From Flavobacterium cheongpyeongense (lineage in GTDB: Bacteria > Bacteroidota > Bacteroidia > Flavobacteriales > Flavobacteriaceae): 63,194 nucleotides of DNA. Under the pieces are notes generated by a model. That model was not told the origin of the DNA, did not search any database, and worked only from the letters and a program-made list of their open reading frames with translations. The number at the start of each line of letters is the position of its first letter. The first letter of the stretch is position 1. Shown piece after piece: positions 26,100 to 35,595 of the stretch. The position numbers and the translations under genes were made by a program. The stretch is taken from positions 1-63,194 of the forward strand of contig NZ_QJHK01000026.1 in NCBI RefSeq assembly GCF_003202435.1. The letters are read 5' to 3'.

Positions 26100-26848
26100 T
26101 GATTCATAATATAAGAAGACGATTTGGTTTATTAGGCCGTAACATTAGCTATTCATTTTCAAAAGGATATTTTACAGAAAAATTTAATGATGAAGTTTTC
26201 GCAGGCAACAGTTATGAAAATTTCGATATTTCGGAAATTAATTATTTTACTGAATTAGTAAAAAACAACCCCGATCTAAAAGGTCTTAATGTTACGATTC
26301 CCTACAAAGAACAGGTAATACCATTTTTAGATAAACTTTCAAAAAAAGCAACTTTAATTGGTGCAGTAAACACTATTAAGTTTACCAAAAAAGGAAAATT
26401 AAAAGGATACAATACAGACTATTACGGTTTCAAAAAATCATTAAAACCATTATTAGAACCACATCATAAAAAAGCACTTATTTTAGGAACTGGTGGAGCT
26501 TCAAAAGGTGTTGCTTTTGCTTTAGATGAACTGGATATTCCTTATACTTTTGTTTCCAGGGAAGCCAAAGAAAATATTATTGACTATAGTTTAATTAATG
26601 CAACTACTTTTGATAATTTTCAAATCATAATTAATTGTACTCCTGTCGGAACCAGCCCAAATACTGAAGCCTGCCCAGATCTTCCGTACGATTTTTTTAC
26701 CGAAAAACATATTGCCTATGACTTAATTTACAATCCTGCTGAAACTCAATTTTTAAAAAATGCCAAAGAAAGAGGTGCAGTAATAAAAAATGGTCTTGAT
26801 ATGCTTATTTTCCAGGCAGAAAAAGCATGGAAAATCTGGAATAAATAA
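26099..26848 (+). CDS. aroE: shikimate dehydrogenase
   Basis: A 249-residue NADP-dependent enzyme that reduces 3-dehydroshikimate to shikimate in aromatic amino acid synthesis. The substrate-binding N domain starts FGLLGRNISYSFSKGYF, with the Ser-x-Ser contacts of SYSFS. Catalytic Lys is Lys70 in NVTIPYKEQV and Asp is Asp107 in YNTDYYGF. The nucleotide loop is GTGGASKG, and NCTPVGTSPN follows in the Rossmann half. It is slightly shorter than the 270-290 residues of proteobacterial AroE, as usual for Bacteroidetes. It overlaps the TPR gene by one base and ends in a strong terminator. Confidence 0.95.
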   Translation: MIHNIRRRFGLLGRNISYSFSKGYFTEKFNDEVFAGNSYENFDISEINYFTELVKNNPDLKGLNVTIPYKEQVIPFLDKLSKKATLIGAVNTIKFTKKGKLKGYNTDYYGFKKSLKPLLEPHHKKALILGTGGASKGVAFALDELDIPYTFVSREAKENIIDYSLINATTFDNFQIIINCTPVGTSPNTEACPDLPYDFFTEKHIAYDLIYNPAETQFLKNAKERGAVIKNGLDMLIFQAEKAWKIWNK

Positions 26849-26872
26849 TTCTTCGTAAAACAATTATAATTT

Positions 26873-26907
26873 GAGGCTGTCCGAAAAGTATGGACAGCCT
26901 CTTTTTT
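26873..26907 (+). terminator. terminator of the TPR-aroE operon
   Basis: GAGGCTGTCC (26873-26882) pairs perfectly with GGACAGCCTC (26892-26901), loop of 9, then six T residues. Confidence 0.9.
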
Positions 26908-27044
26908 ATACTAAAATAGTTGGACTCCTTCAGAAAACCAAGCCCAACATTTACTAAAAAATGAATTCATTAGATTTAAATAAGTTTAAAGATTAAATAA
27001 TGTAAGATTTTAAATCAAAAAAACATATAAACAAACGATTTATT

Positions 27045-27075
27045 TTGTATTTAGAAACACCTTTACTATCTTTCG
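27045..27075 (+). promoter_or_regulatory. promoter for the DUF349 gene
   Basis: TTG (27045-27047), 19 bases, TATCTTTC (27067-27074): one mismatch from TTG-N19-TAnnTTTG at the last position. The start codon lies 33 bases further. Confidence 0.55.
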
Positions 27076-27107
27076 CAATCTTTAAATAAAAACCTTATAC
27101 ATTTAAA

Positions 27108-29096
27108 ATGTTAGAAGAAAAGAATGATAACCTGCAGGAAGCAGATGGAAAATCAGGAATCGACGTAAATGATTCTTTACAAAATAATGAAATAGAAACA
27201 TCTATTTCTGAAACGACAACAGAAGATAAAATTTCTCTTCCTGAGAATGGAACAGAAAATATTCAGGTCGAACAAACAAGTCATCAGGAAGCATTAGATG
27301 CAATAACAAATTCTAATGCTGAAGAAAGCGAGGACGAAACATTAAAAGAGCGTCATGATATTCCTATGCAGGATTATGATACATTCTCATTAGACACACT
27401 TGTCGATGAATTAAGAAAACTTGTAAATACAGACAAAGTGATGTCTGTAAAAGATCATATTGAAGAAATTAAAAAATCTTTTTTAATCCAGTTTAATCAT
27501 CTCATTGAGGAGAAAAAGGAAGAATTTAATGCAACAAATCAGGACCCAAATGAAGATTTTCAATACCATTCTCCTTTAAAGTCAAAATTCGATGAATATT
27601 ATAACATTTTTCGAGAAAAGAGAAATGCTCATTTTAAAAATCTGCAAAGCAATTTAAAATCAAATTTAGAAAACCGACTTGCTATCGTTGACGAGCTAAA
27701 AGAACTTATAAATCCGCAGGAAAACATCAAAGACACACTTAAACATTTTAATGAATTAAGAGAAAGATGGAAAAATGCCGGAGCAATTCCAAAAGATAAA
27801 TACAATCACGTTTGGAATAATTACCACTTTCATGTTGAAAATTTCTATGATTATCTGCATTTAGACCGTGAAGCAAGAGATTTGGATTTCAAATATAATC
27901 TGGAACAAAAACAAAAAATAATTACCCGTGTTGAAGAATTAGTAAATGAAACCGACATTAGTAAAGCATTTCGCGAATTACAGGATTTACACAGAATCTG
28001 GAAAGAGGATATCGGCCCTGTATCTAAAGAATATCGGGATGTAATCTGGAATAAATTTAGCGAGCTAACAAAAAAGATTCATGATAAGAGAGAACTTTTA
28101 TTTGAAAGCCAAAGAGCGAACGAAGAACAAAATCTTGAAATTAAAAAAGGGATTATCGCTACTATTGAACTTTTAGCTACAGAAAAAGTGGGTTCTCATT
28201 CGCAATGGCTGGTACAAATACAAAAAGTTGAAGCACTTAGAAATGATTTTTTTGCTGCTGGAAAAGTTCCAAGTGATGTTAACGAACAGACTTGGGCAGC
28301 ATTTAAAACTGCAGTGAGAAACTTTAATTCTTTTAAAAATTCTTTTTATAAAGACATTAAAAAAGACCAAAACGAGAATTTAAATAAAAAAATAGCTTTA
28401 GTTGCAAAGGCTAAAGAACTACAGGAAAACACAGATTTTGCTGCTACTACTCCAATAATGAAACAAATTCAGGAAGAGTGGAAACAAATTGGTCATGTTC
28501 CTAAAAAATACTCAGACAAAATCTGGAAAGAGTTTAAAGATGCCTGCAACCATTATTTTGACAAATTAAAAGAACACAAATCTGAAGAAAACGAAGAAGA
28601 AGTTGCTGCATTTGACAATAAAAAAGCATACTTAGACACCTTAAGAGCATTCGAACTTACAGGAGATCATAAAACAGATTTGGACGCTATTAAATTACAT
28701 ATTGAAACATGGAAAGGATTTGGAAAAGTTCCTTTTTCAAGACGTCATATTGAAGGTAAATTCAACAAAATCTTAGACGCTCTTTTTGAAAAATTAAGCC
28801 TGAGTAAAAAGGACACTGAAATGATGCGTTTTTCGAACAGAATAGATTCTTTATCTGAAAGTAATGATACGCGAAAATTAGATAATGAAAAGATTTTCAT
28901 AATTCGTAAAATCGAAGAAGTTCAAAATGAAATATTCCAATTAGAAAATAATATCCAGTTTTTTACTAATACAAAAAATGCAAAAAAAGAAAACTCTATA
29001 GTGCTTGAAGTTCGTAAAAATATTGCTATTCATAAAGAAAGTCTGGAAGTATGGAAAGACAAACTGAAACAATTGCGTAATTTAAACCAGGAATAA
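27108..29096 (+). CDS. DUF349 domain protein
   Basis: A 662-residue, highly charged, mostly helical cytoplasmic protein. An acidic, probably disordered N-terminal ~90 residues precede at least five DUF349 repeats, recognisable by W-K-x-x-G-x-x-P-x-x-x-x-x-x-x-W-x-x-F (ERWKNAGAIPKDKYNHVW, EEWKQIGHVPKKYSDKIW, ETWKGFGKVPFSRRHIEGKF). Coiled-coil sequence follows at the C terminus (EIFQLENNIQFF). The function of the family in Bacteroidetes is not established. It is single-gene, with its own promoter and terminator. Confidence 0.85.
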   Translation: MLEEKNDNLQEADGKSGIDVNDSLQNNEIETSISETTTEDKISLPENGTENIQVEQTSHQEALDAITNSNAEESEDETLKERHDIPMQDYDTFSLDTLVDELRKLVNTDKVMSVKDHIEEIKKSFLIQFNHLIEEKKEEFNATNQDPNEDFQYHSPLKSKFDEYYNIFREKRNAHFKNLQSNLKSNLENRLAIVDELKELINPQENIKDTLKHFNELRERWKNAGAIPKDKYNHVWNNYHFHVENFYDYLHLDREARDLDFKYNLEQKQKIITRVEELVNETDISKAFRELQDLHRIWKEDIGPVSKEYRDVIWNKFSELTKKIHDKRELLFESQRANEEQNLEIKKGIIATIELLATEKVGSHSQWLVQIQKVEALRNDFFAAGKVPSDVNEQTWAAFKTAVRNFNSFKNSFYKDIKKDQNENLNKKIALVAKAKELQENTDFAATTPIMKQIQEEWKQIGHVPKKYSDKIWKEFKDACNHYFDKLKEHKSEENEEEVAAFDNKKAYLDTLRAFELTGDHKTDLDAIKLHIETWKGFGKVPFSRRHIEGKFNKILDALFEKLSLSKKDTEMMRFSNRIDSLSESNDTRKLDNEKIFIIRKIEEVQNEIFQLENNIQFFTNTKNAKKENSIVLEVRKNIAIHKESLEVWKDKLKQLRNLNQE

Positions 29097-29120
29097 GGCT
29101 TTAAAAGCCATAATTTAAGA

Positions 29121-29156
29121 AAGGGTGTAATGATAATTTCCATTACACCCTTTTTT
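29121..29156 (+). terminator. terminator of the DUF349 gene
   Basis: AAGGGTGTAATG pairs with CATTACACCCTT around a short AT loop, followed by a T run. Confidence 0.85.
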
Positions 29157-29284
29157 ATTTATTTTTTATTTCAGGACAAATTGATACAACAAAACCACAA
29201 AATAATAACTATATTTGAGCAACACATTACCAACTGATAATCAACAATATATCAGTTCAATTATAAATTTTAATAACAACGAAA

Positions 29285-29701
29285 ATGAAATTCACAAGAA
29301 AAGCCAACGCCAACTGGAAAGGAACAGGTATGGAAGGAACAGGAACTATAACGACACAAAGTACAACCTTAAATAATGCACAATTATCTTTTAAAACAAG
29401 ATTTGCAGACGGAGTAGGAACCAATCCGGAAGAACTTATTGCTGCGGCTCATTCCGGCTGCTTTACCATGCAATTAAGTTTCCTATTAAACGAAGGCGGA
29501 TTTGTTGCTGATGATTTGTCTACAGAAGCCACAGTTACTTTTGAAGATGGTTCTATCACTTTAATCCACTTAGAACTCAAAGGAAAGGTGCCTTCAATAA
29601 CAGCCGAAAAATTTGTAGAAATTGCAACAAAAGCAAAAGAAATTTGTCCAATTTCAAAGTTATTGAAAACCGAAATTACATTGGGAATTAATTTAGTTTA
29701 G
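29285..29701 (+). CDS. OsmC family peroxiredoxin
   Basis: A 138-residue OsmC-fold thiol peroxidase. The two redox cysteines are Cys59 (AAHSGCFTMQLS) and Cys121 (KEICPISK), in the expected spacing; organic hydroperoxides are the usual substrate. The start MKFTRKANANWKGTGMEGTG is canonical for the OsmC subgroup rather than Ohr. TATATTTG at 29210-29217 is a likely minus-7 box, although the TTG 26 bases upstream of it is too far. It is a single gene, convergent with rprY through a shared terminator. A second, different OsmC paralogue lies at 57557. Confidence 0.9.
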   Translation: MKFTRKANANWKGTGMEGTGTITTQSTTLNNAQLSFKTRFADGVGTNPEELIAAAHSGCFTMQLSFLLNEGGFVADDLSTEATVTFEDGSITLIHLELKGKVPSITAEKFVEIATKAKEICPISKLLKTEITLGINLV

Positions 29702-29724
29702 AAATCCTTTTAACCCTCATCCAT

Positions 29725-29756
29725 AAAAAAAGCTCCGATATGACTCGGAGCTTTTT
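29725..29756. terminator. bidirectional terminator between OsmC and rprY genes
   Basis: AAAAAGCTCCGA / TCGGAGCTTTTT around TATGAC, with A and T runs on the two sides, 24 bases past the OsmC stop and 5 before the rprY stop. Confidence 0.85.
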
Positions 29757-29761
29757 GTTAT

Positions 29762-30481
29762 TTATTCTGATACAGATTTGCTTTTTACTACTAGTCTAAA
29801 ACCTTCTCCGTGAATGTTTAAAATCTCAACATCCTCATCAGCTTTCAGATATTTTCTAAGTTTTGCAATGTAAACATCCATACTTCTTGAAGTAAAGTAG
29901 TTGTCATCTCTCCAAATTTTTGTCAACGCCAATTCTCTGGGCATCAGATCATTTTCATGTAGAATTAACATTTTAAGCAATTCATTCTCTTTTGGAGATA
30001 ATTTTATTGGTTCATCATTTTCAAATGTCAAAAATCTTAGTTTTGAATTTAAATGAAATTTACCAATATTGAATTCAAACTGAATCTGTTCTGCTTTTGT
30101 ATCAGATGATTTTCTTTGAATGATCGCCTTGATTTTCATCAATAATACTTCAGAATCAAAAGGTTTGTTCAGATAATCATCAGCACCTGCTTTGTATCCT
30201 TTCAAAACATCCTCTTTCATTGATTTAGCTGTCAAAAAAATAATAGGAACTTCACTATTCTTTTCTCTGATTTCTTTTGCTAAAGTATACCCATCTTTAT
30301 AAGGCATCATCACATCAAGAATGCATAAATCATAAACATCCTTTTTGAACTTTTCGAAACCTTCCATTCCATTTTTTGCCAAAGTGACATCAAAGTCGTT
30401 AAGCATCAAATAATCTTTAAGAACTGCACCAAAATTAAGGTCATCTTCTACTAAAAGTATTCTTTTATTAATATTTTCCAT
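29762..30481 (-). CDS. rprY: OmpR-type response regulator (RprY-like)
   Basis: A 239-residue regulator: receiver domain with acidic pocket VEDD, phosphorylated Asp56 in CILDVMMPYKDG, Thr in IFLTAKS and Lys in DDYLNKPFDSEVLL; then a winged-helix DNA-binding domain (about 140-235) with LSPKENELLKMLILHEND and SRSMDVYIAKLRKYL. It sits 3 bp behind its histidine kinase, the arrangement of the Bacteroides RprXY pair. The assignment to RprY rests on architecture and lineage. Target genes are unknown. Confidence 0.88.
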   Translation of the reverse strand: MENINKRILLVEDDLNFGAVLKDYLMLNDFDVTLAKNGMEGFEKFKKDVYDLCILDVMMPYKDGYTLAKEIREKNSEVPIIFLTAKSMKEDVLKGYKAGADDYLNKPFDSEVLLMKIKAIIQRKSSDTKAEQIQFEFNIGKFHLNSKLRFLTFENDEPIKLSPKENELLKMLILHENDLMPRELALTKIWRDDNYFTSRSMDVYIAKLRKYLKADEDVEILNIHGEGFRLVVKSKSVSE

Positions 30482-30484
30482 ATT

Positions 30485-32074
30485 TTAATTTATTAGTGGT
30501 ATTTTTATTATGAAGGTACTACCTTTTCCCTTTTCGCTTTCTACATAAACCTGACCATTGTGATCTTCTACAATTCTTTTTACATAAGCAAGACCTAAAC
30601 CATGTCCTTTTACATTATGTAAGTCTCCGGTATGTTCTCTGTAAAATTTCTCAAAAACTCTTTTTTGAGCCACTTTACTCATTCCTAATCCATTATCTTT
30701 TATTTTTATAAGAATCATGTCCTTTACATTCTCCGTAAACACCTCTATTTCAGGAATATCCGGCGAATATTTTATAGCATTTTCTAATATATTAACCAAA
30801 ACATTTGTAAAATGCACTTCATTAATTAGAGAAGTAGTTCTTGCTGCATTCAAATGTTTTACAATAGTACCCTTTTTATCTTCTAAAATCAGGTTTACAT
30901 GTTCTATAGCATCTTCAATTACATCATGAATTACACTTGGTTCCTTACTGATATCAAGTTCTTTTTTCTCTAGTTTTGAAATTCTTAGTACATTTTCAAC
31001 CTGAGCATGCATTCTTTTGTTCTCATCTCTAATCATTTGCAGATAACGAAATACTTTCTCCTTATCTTCAATAATTTTGGGGTTTCTAATTGCATCAAGA
31101 GCTAAATTTATTGTCGCAATTGGTGTTTTAAACTCATGCGTCATATTGTTTATAAAATCGGTTTTAATTTCAGATATTTGTTTCTGACGTATTAACTGAT
31201 TTAGAGCACTTGTATAAGCAATAATTATGATAAGCGTAAAAATTATCGAAAGGATAGTAATACTAACCAGTTGGGATAATAGAAATTTCTTTTTGTGCGG
31301 AAAAGTAACTAATAATTCATATTTACTATTTCCCTCAATATCTTTAAAAACCGGAATATTATAAGTGGCTTCCTTATCATACAGAAAACCATCAGATTTT
31401 ATTTTCGTAGGAACGTTATTACTGTATATACCAAATTCAAATTTAGTTTTTATCCCATGTTCAGCAAGTTCCTTTTTCAGGAGGCCTCTTAATTTCTCTT
31501 GTGTAACCCTTTCGTCAATAGGCAATATAGCAGCTATATCTTTATATGAAATTTTTAATTGTGCCTCATTCAAAATATCAAGGTTCCCGTCTTTTTCAAT
31601 TTTGATGTCAGGAATACTACTCTGCGTTAAGGATGAATTATCAATGATATTGTTATTGTTGTAAATCTCTGTTAGCCTTTTTGAACTAAACCTTTTAAAT
31701 CCATCCGAGTTAAATTTTTTATTAAAAAGTGACGAATTATTTATATCGTATTTTTCAGAGGTTATACTATTTTTATAAACAATAGTTTTGTTTGTTTTCG
31801 TATTTCTTTGCACAAATAAAATCTCCAGTAAATCTTCCTTTTGAGGAATCTTACCCGTACTATCTTTTATACGATTAATTTTATCCGAATAGAGATACTC
31901 TTCTTGTTTTTCAAGCTTATCTGAAACATCGCTAATTACCTGGGTAACATGATATTTAAACTGCTCATCATTATTTTCCAAAGAAGAATTGAACCAATAC
32001 ACCTGAACAAGAATTATCCCTATTAAGGACAAACTCATTAGCAAAACAAGTATTCTAAAAAATAATTTATTCAT
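30485..32074 (-). CDS. rprX: sensor histidine kinase (RprX-like)
   Basis: A 529-residue membrane kinase: helix 1 at about 6-28, a ~240-residue periplasmic sensor region, helix 2 at about 270-292 (VSITILSIIFTLIIIIAYTSA). The cytoplasmic kinase core has the H box THEFKTPIATINLALD with phospho-acceptor His313, N box NILENAIKYSPD, G1 IKIKDNGLGM and G2 GHGLGLAYVK. There is no obvious HAMP domain between helix 2 and the H box. It is paired with the response regulator downstream and follows coaE by 59 bp. The signal sensed is not deducible. Confidence 0.88.
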   Translation of the reverse strand: MNKLFFRILVLLMSLSLIGIILVQVYWFNSSLENNDEQFKYHVTQVISDVSDKLEKQEEYLYSDKINRIKDSTGKIPQKEDLLEILFVQRNTKTNKTIVYKNSITSEKYDINNSSLFNKKFNSDGFKRFSSKRLTEIYNNNNIIDNSSLTQSSIPDIKIEKDGNLDILNEAQLKISYKDIAAILPIDERVTQEKLRGLLKKELAEHGIKTKFEFGIYSNNVPTKIKSDGFLYDKEATYNIPVFKDIEGNSKYELLVTFPHKKKFLLSQLVSITILSIIFTLIIIIAYTSALNQLIRQKQISEIKTDFINNMTHEFKTPIATINLALDAIRNPKIIEDKEKVFRYLQMIRDENKRMHAQVENVLRISKLEKKELDISKEPSVIHDVIEDAIEHVNLILEDKKGTIVKHLNAARTTSLINEVHFTNVLVNILENAIKYSPDIPEIEVFTENVKDMILIKIKDNGLGMSKVAQKRVFEKFYREHTGDLHNVKGHGLGLAYVKRIVEDHNGQVYVESEKGKGSTFIIKIPLIN

Positions 32075-32133
32075 CGAAACAAAATTAATATTTTAACAAT
32101 ATACTGAATAATACATTAACCAAATATTAACAT

Positions 32134-32730
32134 TTAAGACTGATTTTGTTTAATATTTAAAATTTTAAGAATTTTAACAACCTCCTCTTTTGCTTTTTCA
32201 ATATGTTCATTATTTATAATAAAATTACTCTTATGAATGCGTTCTTCGTCTTTCCACTGCATTTTTATCCTGTTTAAGACTTCTTTTCTACTTGTGTTAT
32301 CACGTTTAATAACTCTTTCAATTCTTACTTCTTCAGGTGCTGTTACTGTTATAACAATATCACAATCTTTATATCTGCCGCTTTCAAACAAAATTGCAGC
32401 TTCATAAATGACATAATTATACTTTTTATTTTCCTGCAGCCATAATTCAAAATCTTTTTTAACTGCCGGATGTATGATTGTATTTAACTGATTTAATTTA
32501 TCACTATTTGTAAAAACAATTTCTGCCAACTTCGATCTGTTAAGAACTTCATTTTCAAACACATCTTTTCCAAAAACTGATTTAATATCTTCAATTATAG
32601 ACTTTGACTGCATTATTTTTTTTGCCTCATCATCAGCAATATAAACAGGAACCCCCATTTCCTTAAAATACTTTGCTATTGTTGTTTTACCGCTTCCTAT
32701 TCCGCCGGTCAGTCCAATAATCTTTGCCAT
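32134..32730 (-). CDS. coaE: dephospho-CoA kinase
   Basis: A 198-residue P-loop kinase catalysing the last step of coenzyme A synthesis, phosphorylation of dephospho-CoA at the 3' hydroxyl. Visible: P-loop GLTGGIGSGKTT (about 6-17), the VPVYIADDEAKK segment with the conserved Asp pair, HPAVKKDFE and the LID Arg in IKRDNTSRKEVLNRIKMQW. It begins 1 bp after the glycosyltransferase stop, so the two are probably one transcript. Other CoA genes (coaBC) are about 5 kb away. Confidence 0.95.
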   Translation of the reverse strand: MAKIIGLTGGIGSGKTTIAKYFKEMGVPVYIADDEAKKIMQSKSIIEDIKSVFGKDVFENEVLNRSKLAEIVFTNSDKLNQLNTIIHPAVKKDFELWLQENKKYNYVIYEAAILFESGRYKDCDIVITVTAPEEVRIERVIKRDNTSRKEVLNRIKMQWKDEERIHKSNFIINNEHIEKAKEEVVKILKILNIKQNQS

Positions 32731-32731
32731 A

Positions 32732-33730
32732 TTATATTTTAAAAAACATTTGAGGAAAAACTTCCTGAGGTTTTTTCTTTAAAAGAATAATTTTCACAAA
32801 TGATTCTAAGAAACCTGTTCCGTAACCATAAAATTGTTTCCAAACAGCAATTACAGAAAGATATCCAATTTTAACACTCTTATTCCCAATGCTGGATGTA
32901 AGAAAAATTATAACGAAATATACAAAATATATTTGTAATAAAAGATCAAAATTAAAAATTAACAATAAAAAAGCTAATAATAACCCCAACATAAAGAATG
33001 TAGGGAAGAAATAAGTCAATTTATTATACTCTGGATACCAGCTATTTAATATCGGTCTTGCTTTACCAAATTTATTAACCTGAACAGAAAATTTTTCCCA
33101 ATCTATCCGACGTTTATGATAAACATAAGCATTAGGAAACAATCTTGTTTCAAAACCCAAATTCCATAGTCTGATAGATAAATCAGGATCTTCACCAGGA
33201 TGAATATTTCCGAAACCTTTGGATGCTTCAAAAGCTTTTTTTGAAATCCCCATATTAAAACTTCTGGGCTGAAATTTATCAATTTTCTCAGATCCTCCCC
33301 GAATTCCGCCTGTTGTTAAAAAGGAAGTCATTGCAAAATTAATTGCCTTCTGTATATTCGAAAAACTATCCAAAGCTTTATCCGGACCACCAAAACAATC
33401 CACATATTGTCTGTCTAATTCTTTCCTGACTTCTGTTAAATAATTTGAAGGAATTATACAATCTGAATCAAAAATAATAAAGTAATTGCCTACCGCATTT
33501 ATCATTCCAAAATTCCTTGAATCTCCTGGTCCGGAGTTTGGTTTAAAGTAATAGGATATATTTAGTTTTCCCTGATAGCTCTTCACGACTTCTTTACATG
33601 GAATTGATGACCCATCTTCAACAAGAACAATCTCAAAAGCTTCATTATAATCAGATTTTGACAAACTTTCCAAAAGTTCATCAACTTCATCAGGGCGATT
33701 ATACACGGGTATAATTAAAGAAAAAACCAT
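32732..33730 (-). CDS. family 2 glycosyltransferase
   Basis: A 332-residue GT-A enzyme. The nucleotide-sugar fold begins at once (VFSLIIPVYNRPDEVDELLES), with DSDCIIP as the metal-binding D-x-D (about residue 95). HPGEDPDLSIRLWNLGFETR contains the acceptor-side ED motif. The C-terminal third has two membrane helices (about 240-265 and 270-290), so it is membrane-anchored with its active site in the cytoplasm. Sugar donor and acceptor cannot be told; the absence of neighbouring polysaccharide genes suggests a stand-alone role. It heads the run with coaE, rprX and rprY. Confidence 0.85.
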   Translation of the reverse strand: MVFSLIIPVYNRPDEVDELLESLSKSDYNEAFEIVLVEDGSSIPCKEVVKSYQGKLNISYYFKPNSGPGDSRNFGMINAVGNYFIIFDSDCIIPSNYLTEVRKELDRQYVDCFGGPDKALDSFSNIQKAINFAMTSFLTTGGIRGGSEKIDKFQPRSFNMGISKKAFEASKGFGNIHPGEDPDLSIRLWNLGFETRLFPNAYVYHKRRIDWEKFSVQVNKFGKARPILNSWYPEYNKLTYFFPTFFMLGLLLAFLLLIFNFDLLLQIYFVYFVIIFLTSSIGNKSVKIGYLSVIAVWKQFYGYGTGFLESFVKIILLKKKPQEVFPQMFFKI

Positions 33731-33781
33731 AATAGAATATGTGGTATTAAGAAGGTAATTTTGTGAATTTCAAATTTCGTG

Positions 33782-33807
33782 CAAAGATATGTTATATTCA
33801 TAAAAAA
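33782..33807 (-). promoter_or_regulatory. possible promoter for the glycosyltransferase-coaE run
   Basis: On the minus strand TATCTTTG (33789-33782) lies about 50 bases before the start codon. A TTG in the terminator stem is 23 bases upstream, longer than the preferred 19, so only the minus-7 half is convincing. Confidence 0.4.
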
Positions 33808-33835
33808 ACCATCAACTTTTGGTTGATGGTTTTGA
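33803..33835 (-). terminator. terminator of the bamD-fabV run
   Basis: Minus strand AAAACCATCAAC / GTTGATGGTTTT with a 5-nt loop and T run, about 20 bases past the fabV stop. It closes the long minus-strand cluster. Confidence 0.85.
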
Positions 33836-33853
33836 TTTATAATGATTCAGTTA

Positions 33854-35044
33854 TTAGCTGATACTTTCTATTTCAACCACTTCATTTGCTTCTGCATTAT
33901 AATCAACTCCTGAGAATTCAAATCCGAAAAGGTTCAAAAAATCATTTCTATATCCTGCTAAATCTCCGATTTCCGATAAGTTTTCTGTAGTTGCTTCCAT
34001 CCACAATTCAGCTACTTTTGCCTGTACATCTTCACGCATCTCCCAGTCATCAATCCTGATTCTTCCTTTTTCATCTACAGGAACCTCAGAACCTATGTAT
34101 AATCTATCCTTGAATAAACGCTGAATTTGCTCAATACAACCTTCATGAATTCCTTTTTCTTTCATAATTTTATATAAAAGTGATATATACAACGGAATAA
34201 CCGGAATTGCTGAACTCGCCTGTGTAACAAGTGCCTTATTTACAGAAACATAAGCTTTTCCTCCTATTGATTTTAAACTATCCGTAATTGTAAATGCAGT
34301 AGCCTCTAAATCATCTTTTGCACGGCCAATTGTACCTTTACGGTAAACTGCTTCTGTCAATGATGGGCCAATGTATGAATACGCCACCGTTGTTGCTCCA
34401 TCTGCCAATAAATTTTCAGATTTAAGAGCTTCAATCCACATAGCCCAGTCTTCTCCACCCATAACGGCAACTGTGTTATCAATATCTTCATCATTAGCAG
34501 GAGCTATTGAAACCTCAGAGACTTTTCCTGTATGAAAATCAACTGTTTTATTTGTAAAAGTCTGACCGATTGGTTTTAGAACAGAACGATGAGTCACTCC
34601 GGTATTAGGATTTGTACGCACTGGAGAGGCTAAACTGTAAATCACAAGATCAACCTGACCTAAGTCAGCTTTAATCAAATCTAAAGTTTCTCTTTTTATT
34701 TCGTTTGAAAAAGCATCACCGTTGATACTTTTTGCATATAAACCTGCTGTGTGCGCCTCATTTTCAAAAGCTGCTGAATTGTACCAGCCCGGAGAAGCTG
34801 TTTTTCCCTCAACTGGTGGTTTTTCAAAAAACACTCCAATTGTTGCCGCATCAGACCCAAAAGCACTGGTAATTCTTGAAGCCAAGCCAAAACCTGTTGA
34901 TGCACCAATTACCAAAACTTTTTTTGCTCCCTCGATAGGACCTTTTGATTTTATATATTCAATTTGATTTTTAACATTTTGCTCTGCTCCTTTTGGGTGG
35001 GCTGTCAAACAAATAAATCCTCTCATTCTAGGTTCTATAATCAT
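33854..35044 (-). CDS. fabV: enoyl-[ACP] reductase FabV (trans-2-enoyl-CoA reductase family)
   Basis: A 396-residue NADH-dependent reductase for the final step of each fatty acid elongation cycle. FabV traits: start MIIEPRMRGFICLTAHP, cofactor loop IGASTGFGLASR (about 47-58), and catalytic Tyr234-x8-Lys243 in EAVYRKGTIGRAK, the eight-residue spacing that separates FabV from FabI. SSAIPVIPLYISLLYK is also typical. By family knowledge FabV is comparatively insensitive to triclosan. It is the last gene of the minus-strand run that starts with bamD, 21 bp after the TPR gene. Confidence 0.95.
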   Translation of the reverse strand: MIIEPRMRGFICLTAHPKGAEQNVKNQIEYIKSKGPIEGAKKVLVIGASTGFGLASRITSAFGSDAATIGVFFEKPPVEGKTASPGWYNSAAFENEAHTAGLYAKSINGDAFSNEIKRETLDLIKADLGQVDLVIYSLASPVRTNPNTGVTHRSVLKPIGQTFTNKTVDFHTGKVSEVSIAPANDEDIDNTVAVMGGEDWAMWIEALKSENLLADGATTVAYSYIGPSLTEAVYRKGTIGRAKDDLEATAFTITDSLKSIGGKAYVSVNKALVTQASSAIPVIPLYISLLYKIMKEKGIHEGCIEQIQRLFKDRLYIGSEVPVDEKGRIRIDDWEMREDVQAKVAELWMEATTENLSEIGDLAGYRNDFLNLFGFEFSGVDYNAEANEVVEIESIS

Positions 35045-35065
35045 CTTGTAATTATTTTTTTTGTA

Positions 35066-35587
35066 TTATTTCAATTTCAGTTTTAATTTTTCAAAAATAG
35101 ACATTTTATCTTTAACCCTTTTCATATTGGCCTTCATATTGTCAATAAAATTTGGGTTTAAAGCATTCTTTTTTGCTAAATTATAATATTTGTAAGCAGC
35201 TATATAGTTATTCTCATACTCCGCCATCCTTCCTAATTCACTATTATAAGATGAGGAATCAAAATTTTCCAGCGTCTGCATGGTAAAGCTAATATGCTCT
35301 TTCGCTTCTTCATACCTTCCAATATCAATAAGAAGGTAAGTATAATTTAAATAAGGTGCAGGATATTTAGGTTCAAATTTCATCGCTAATTTATAGTGAT
35401 AAATGCCTTTTTCGTAATCACTTAATTTATTGTAGTAAATCCACCCTAAATGGTTATGGGCCTTACCAAAATCAGGATATTGCGACAAAATTTCTTCCAA
35501 AAGTTCTTTTGCATCTGCAGAATTACCTTCAGAAATTAATGAATCTGCTTTTATAAACTGATTCTCATAAAAACTCAAACTCTCCAT
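35066..35587 (-). CDS. small tetratricopeptide repeat protein
   Basis: A 173-residue soluble protein with three to four TPR units (FGKAHNHLGWIYYNKLSDYEKG, YPAPYLNYTYLLIDIGRYEEAK, SELGRMAEYENNYIAAYKYY) and a basic C terminus (KANMKRVKDKMSIFEKLKLKLK). No signal peptide is seen. It sits 8 bp behind recN and 21 bp before fabV, inside the same transcript. The role is unknown; TPR proteins usually hold other proteins together. Confidence 0.75.
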   Translation of the reverse strand: MESLSFYENQFIKADSLISEGNSADAKELLEEILSQYPDFGKAHNHLGWIYYNKLSDYEKGIYHYKLAMKFEPKYPAPYLNYTYLLIDIGRYEEAKEHISFTMQTLENFDSSSYNSELGRMAEYENNYIAAYKYYNLAKKNALNPNFIDNMKANMKRVKDKMSIFEKLKLKLK

Positions 35588-35595
35588 AAATATAT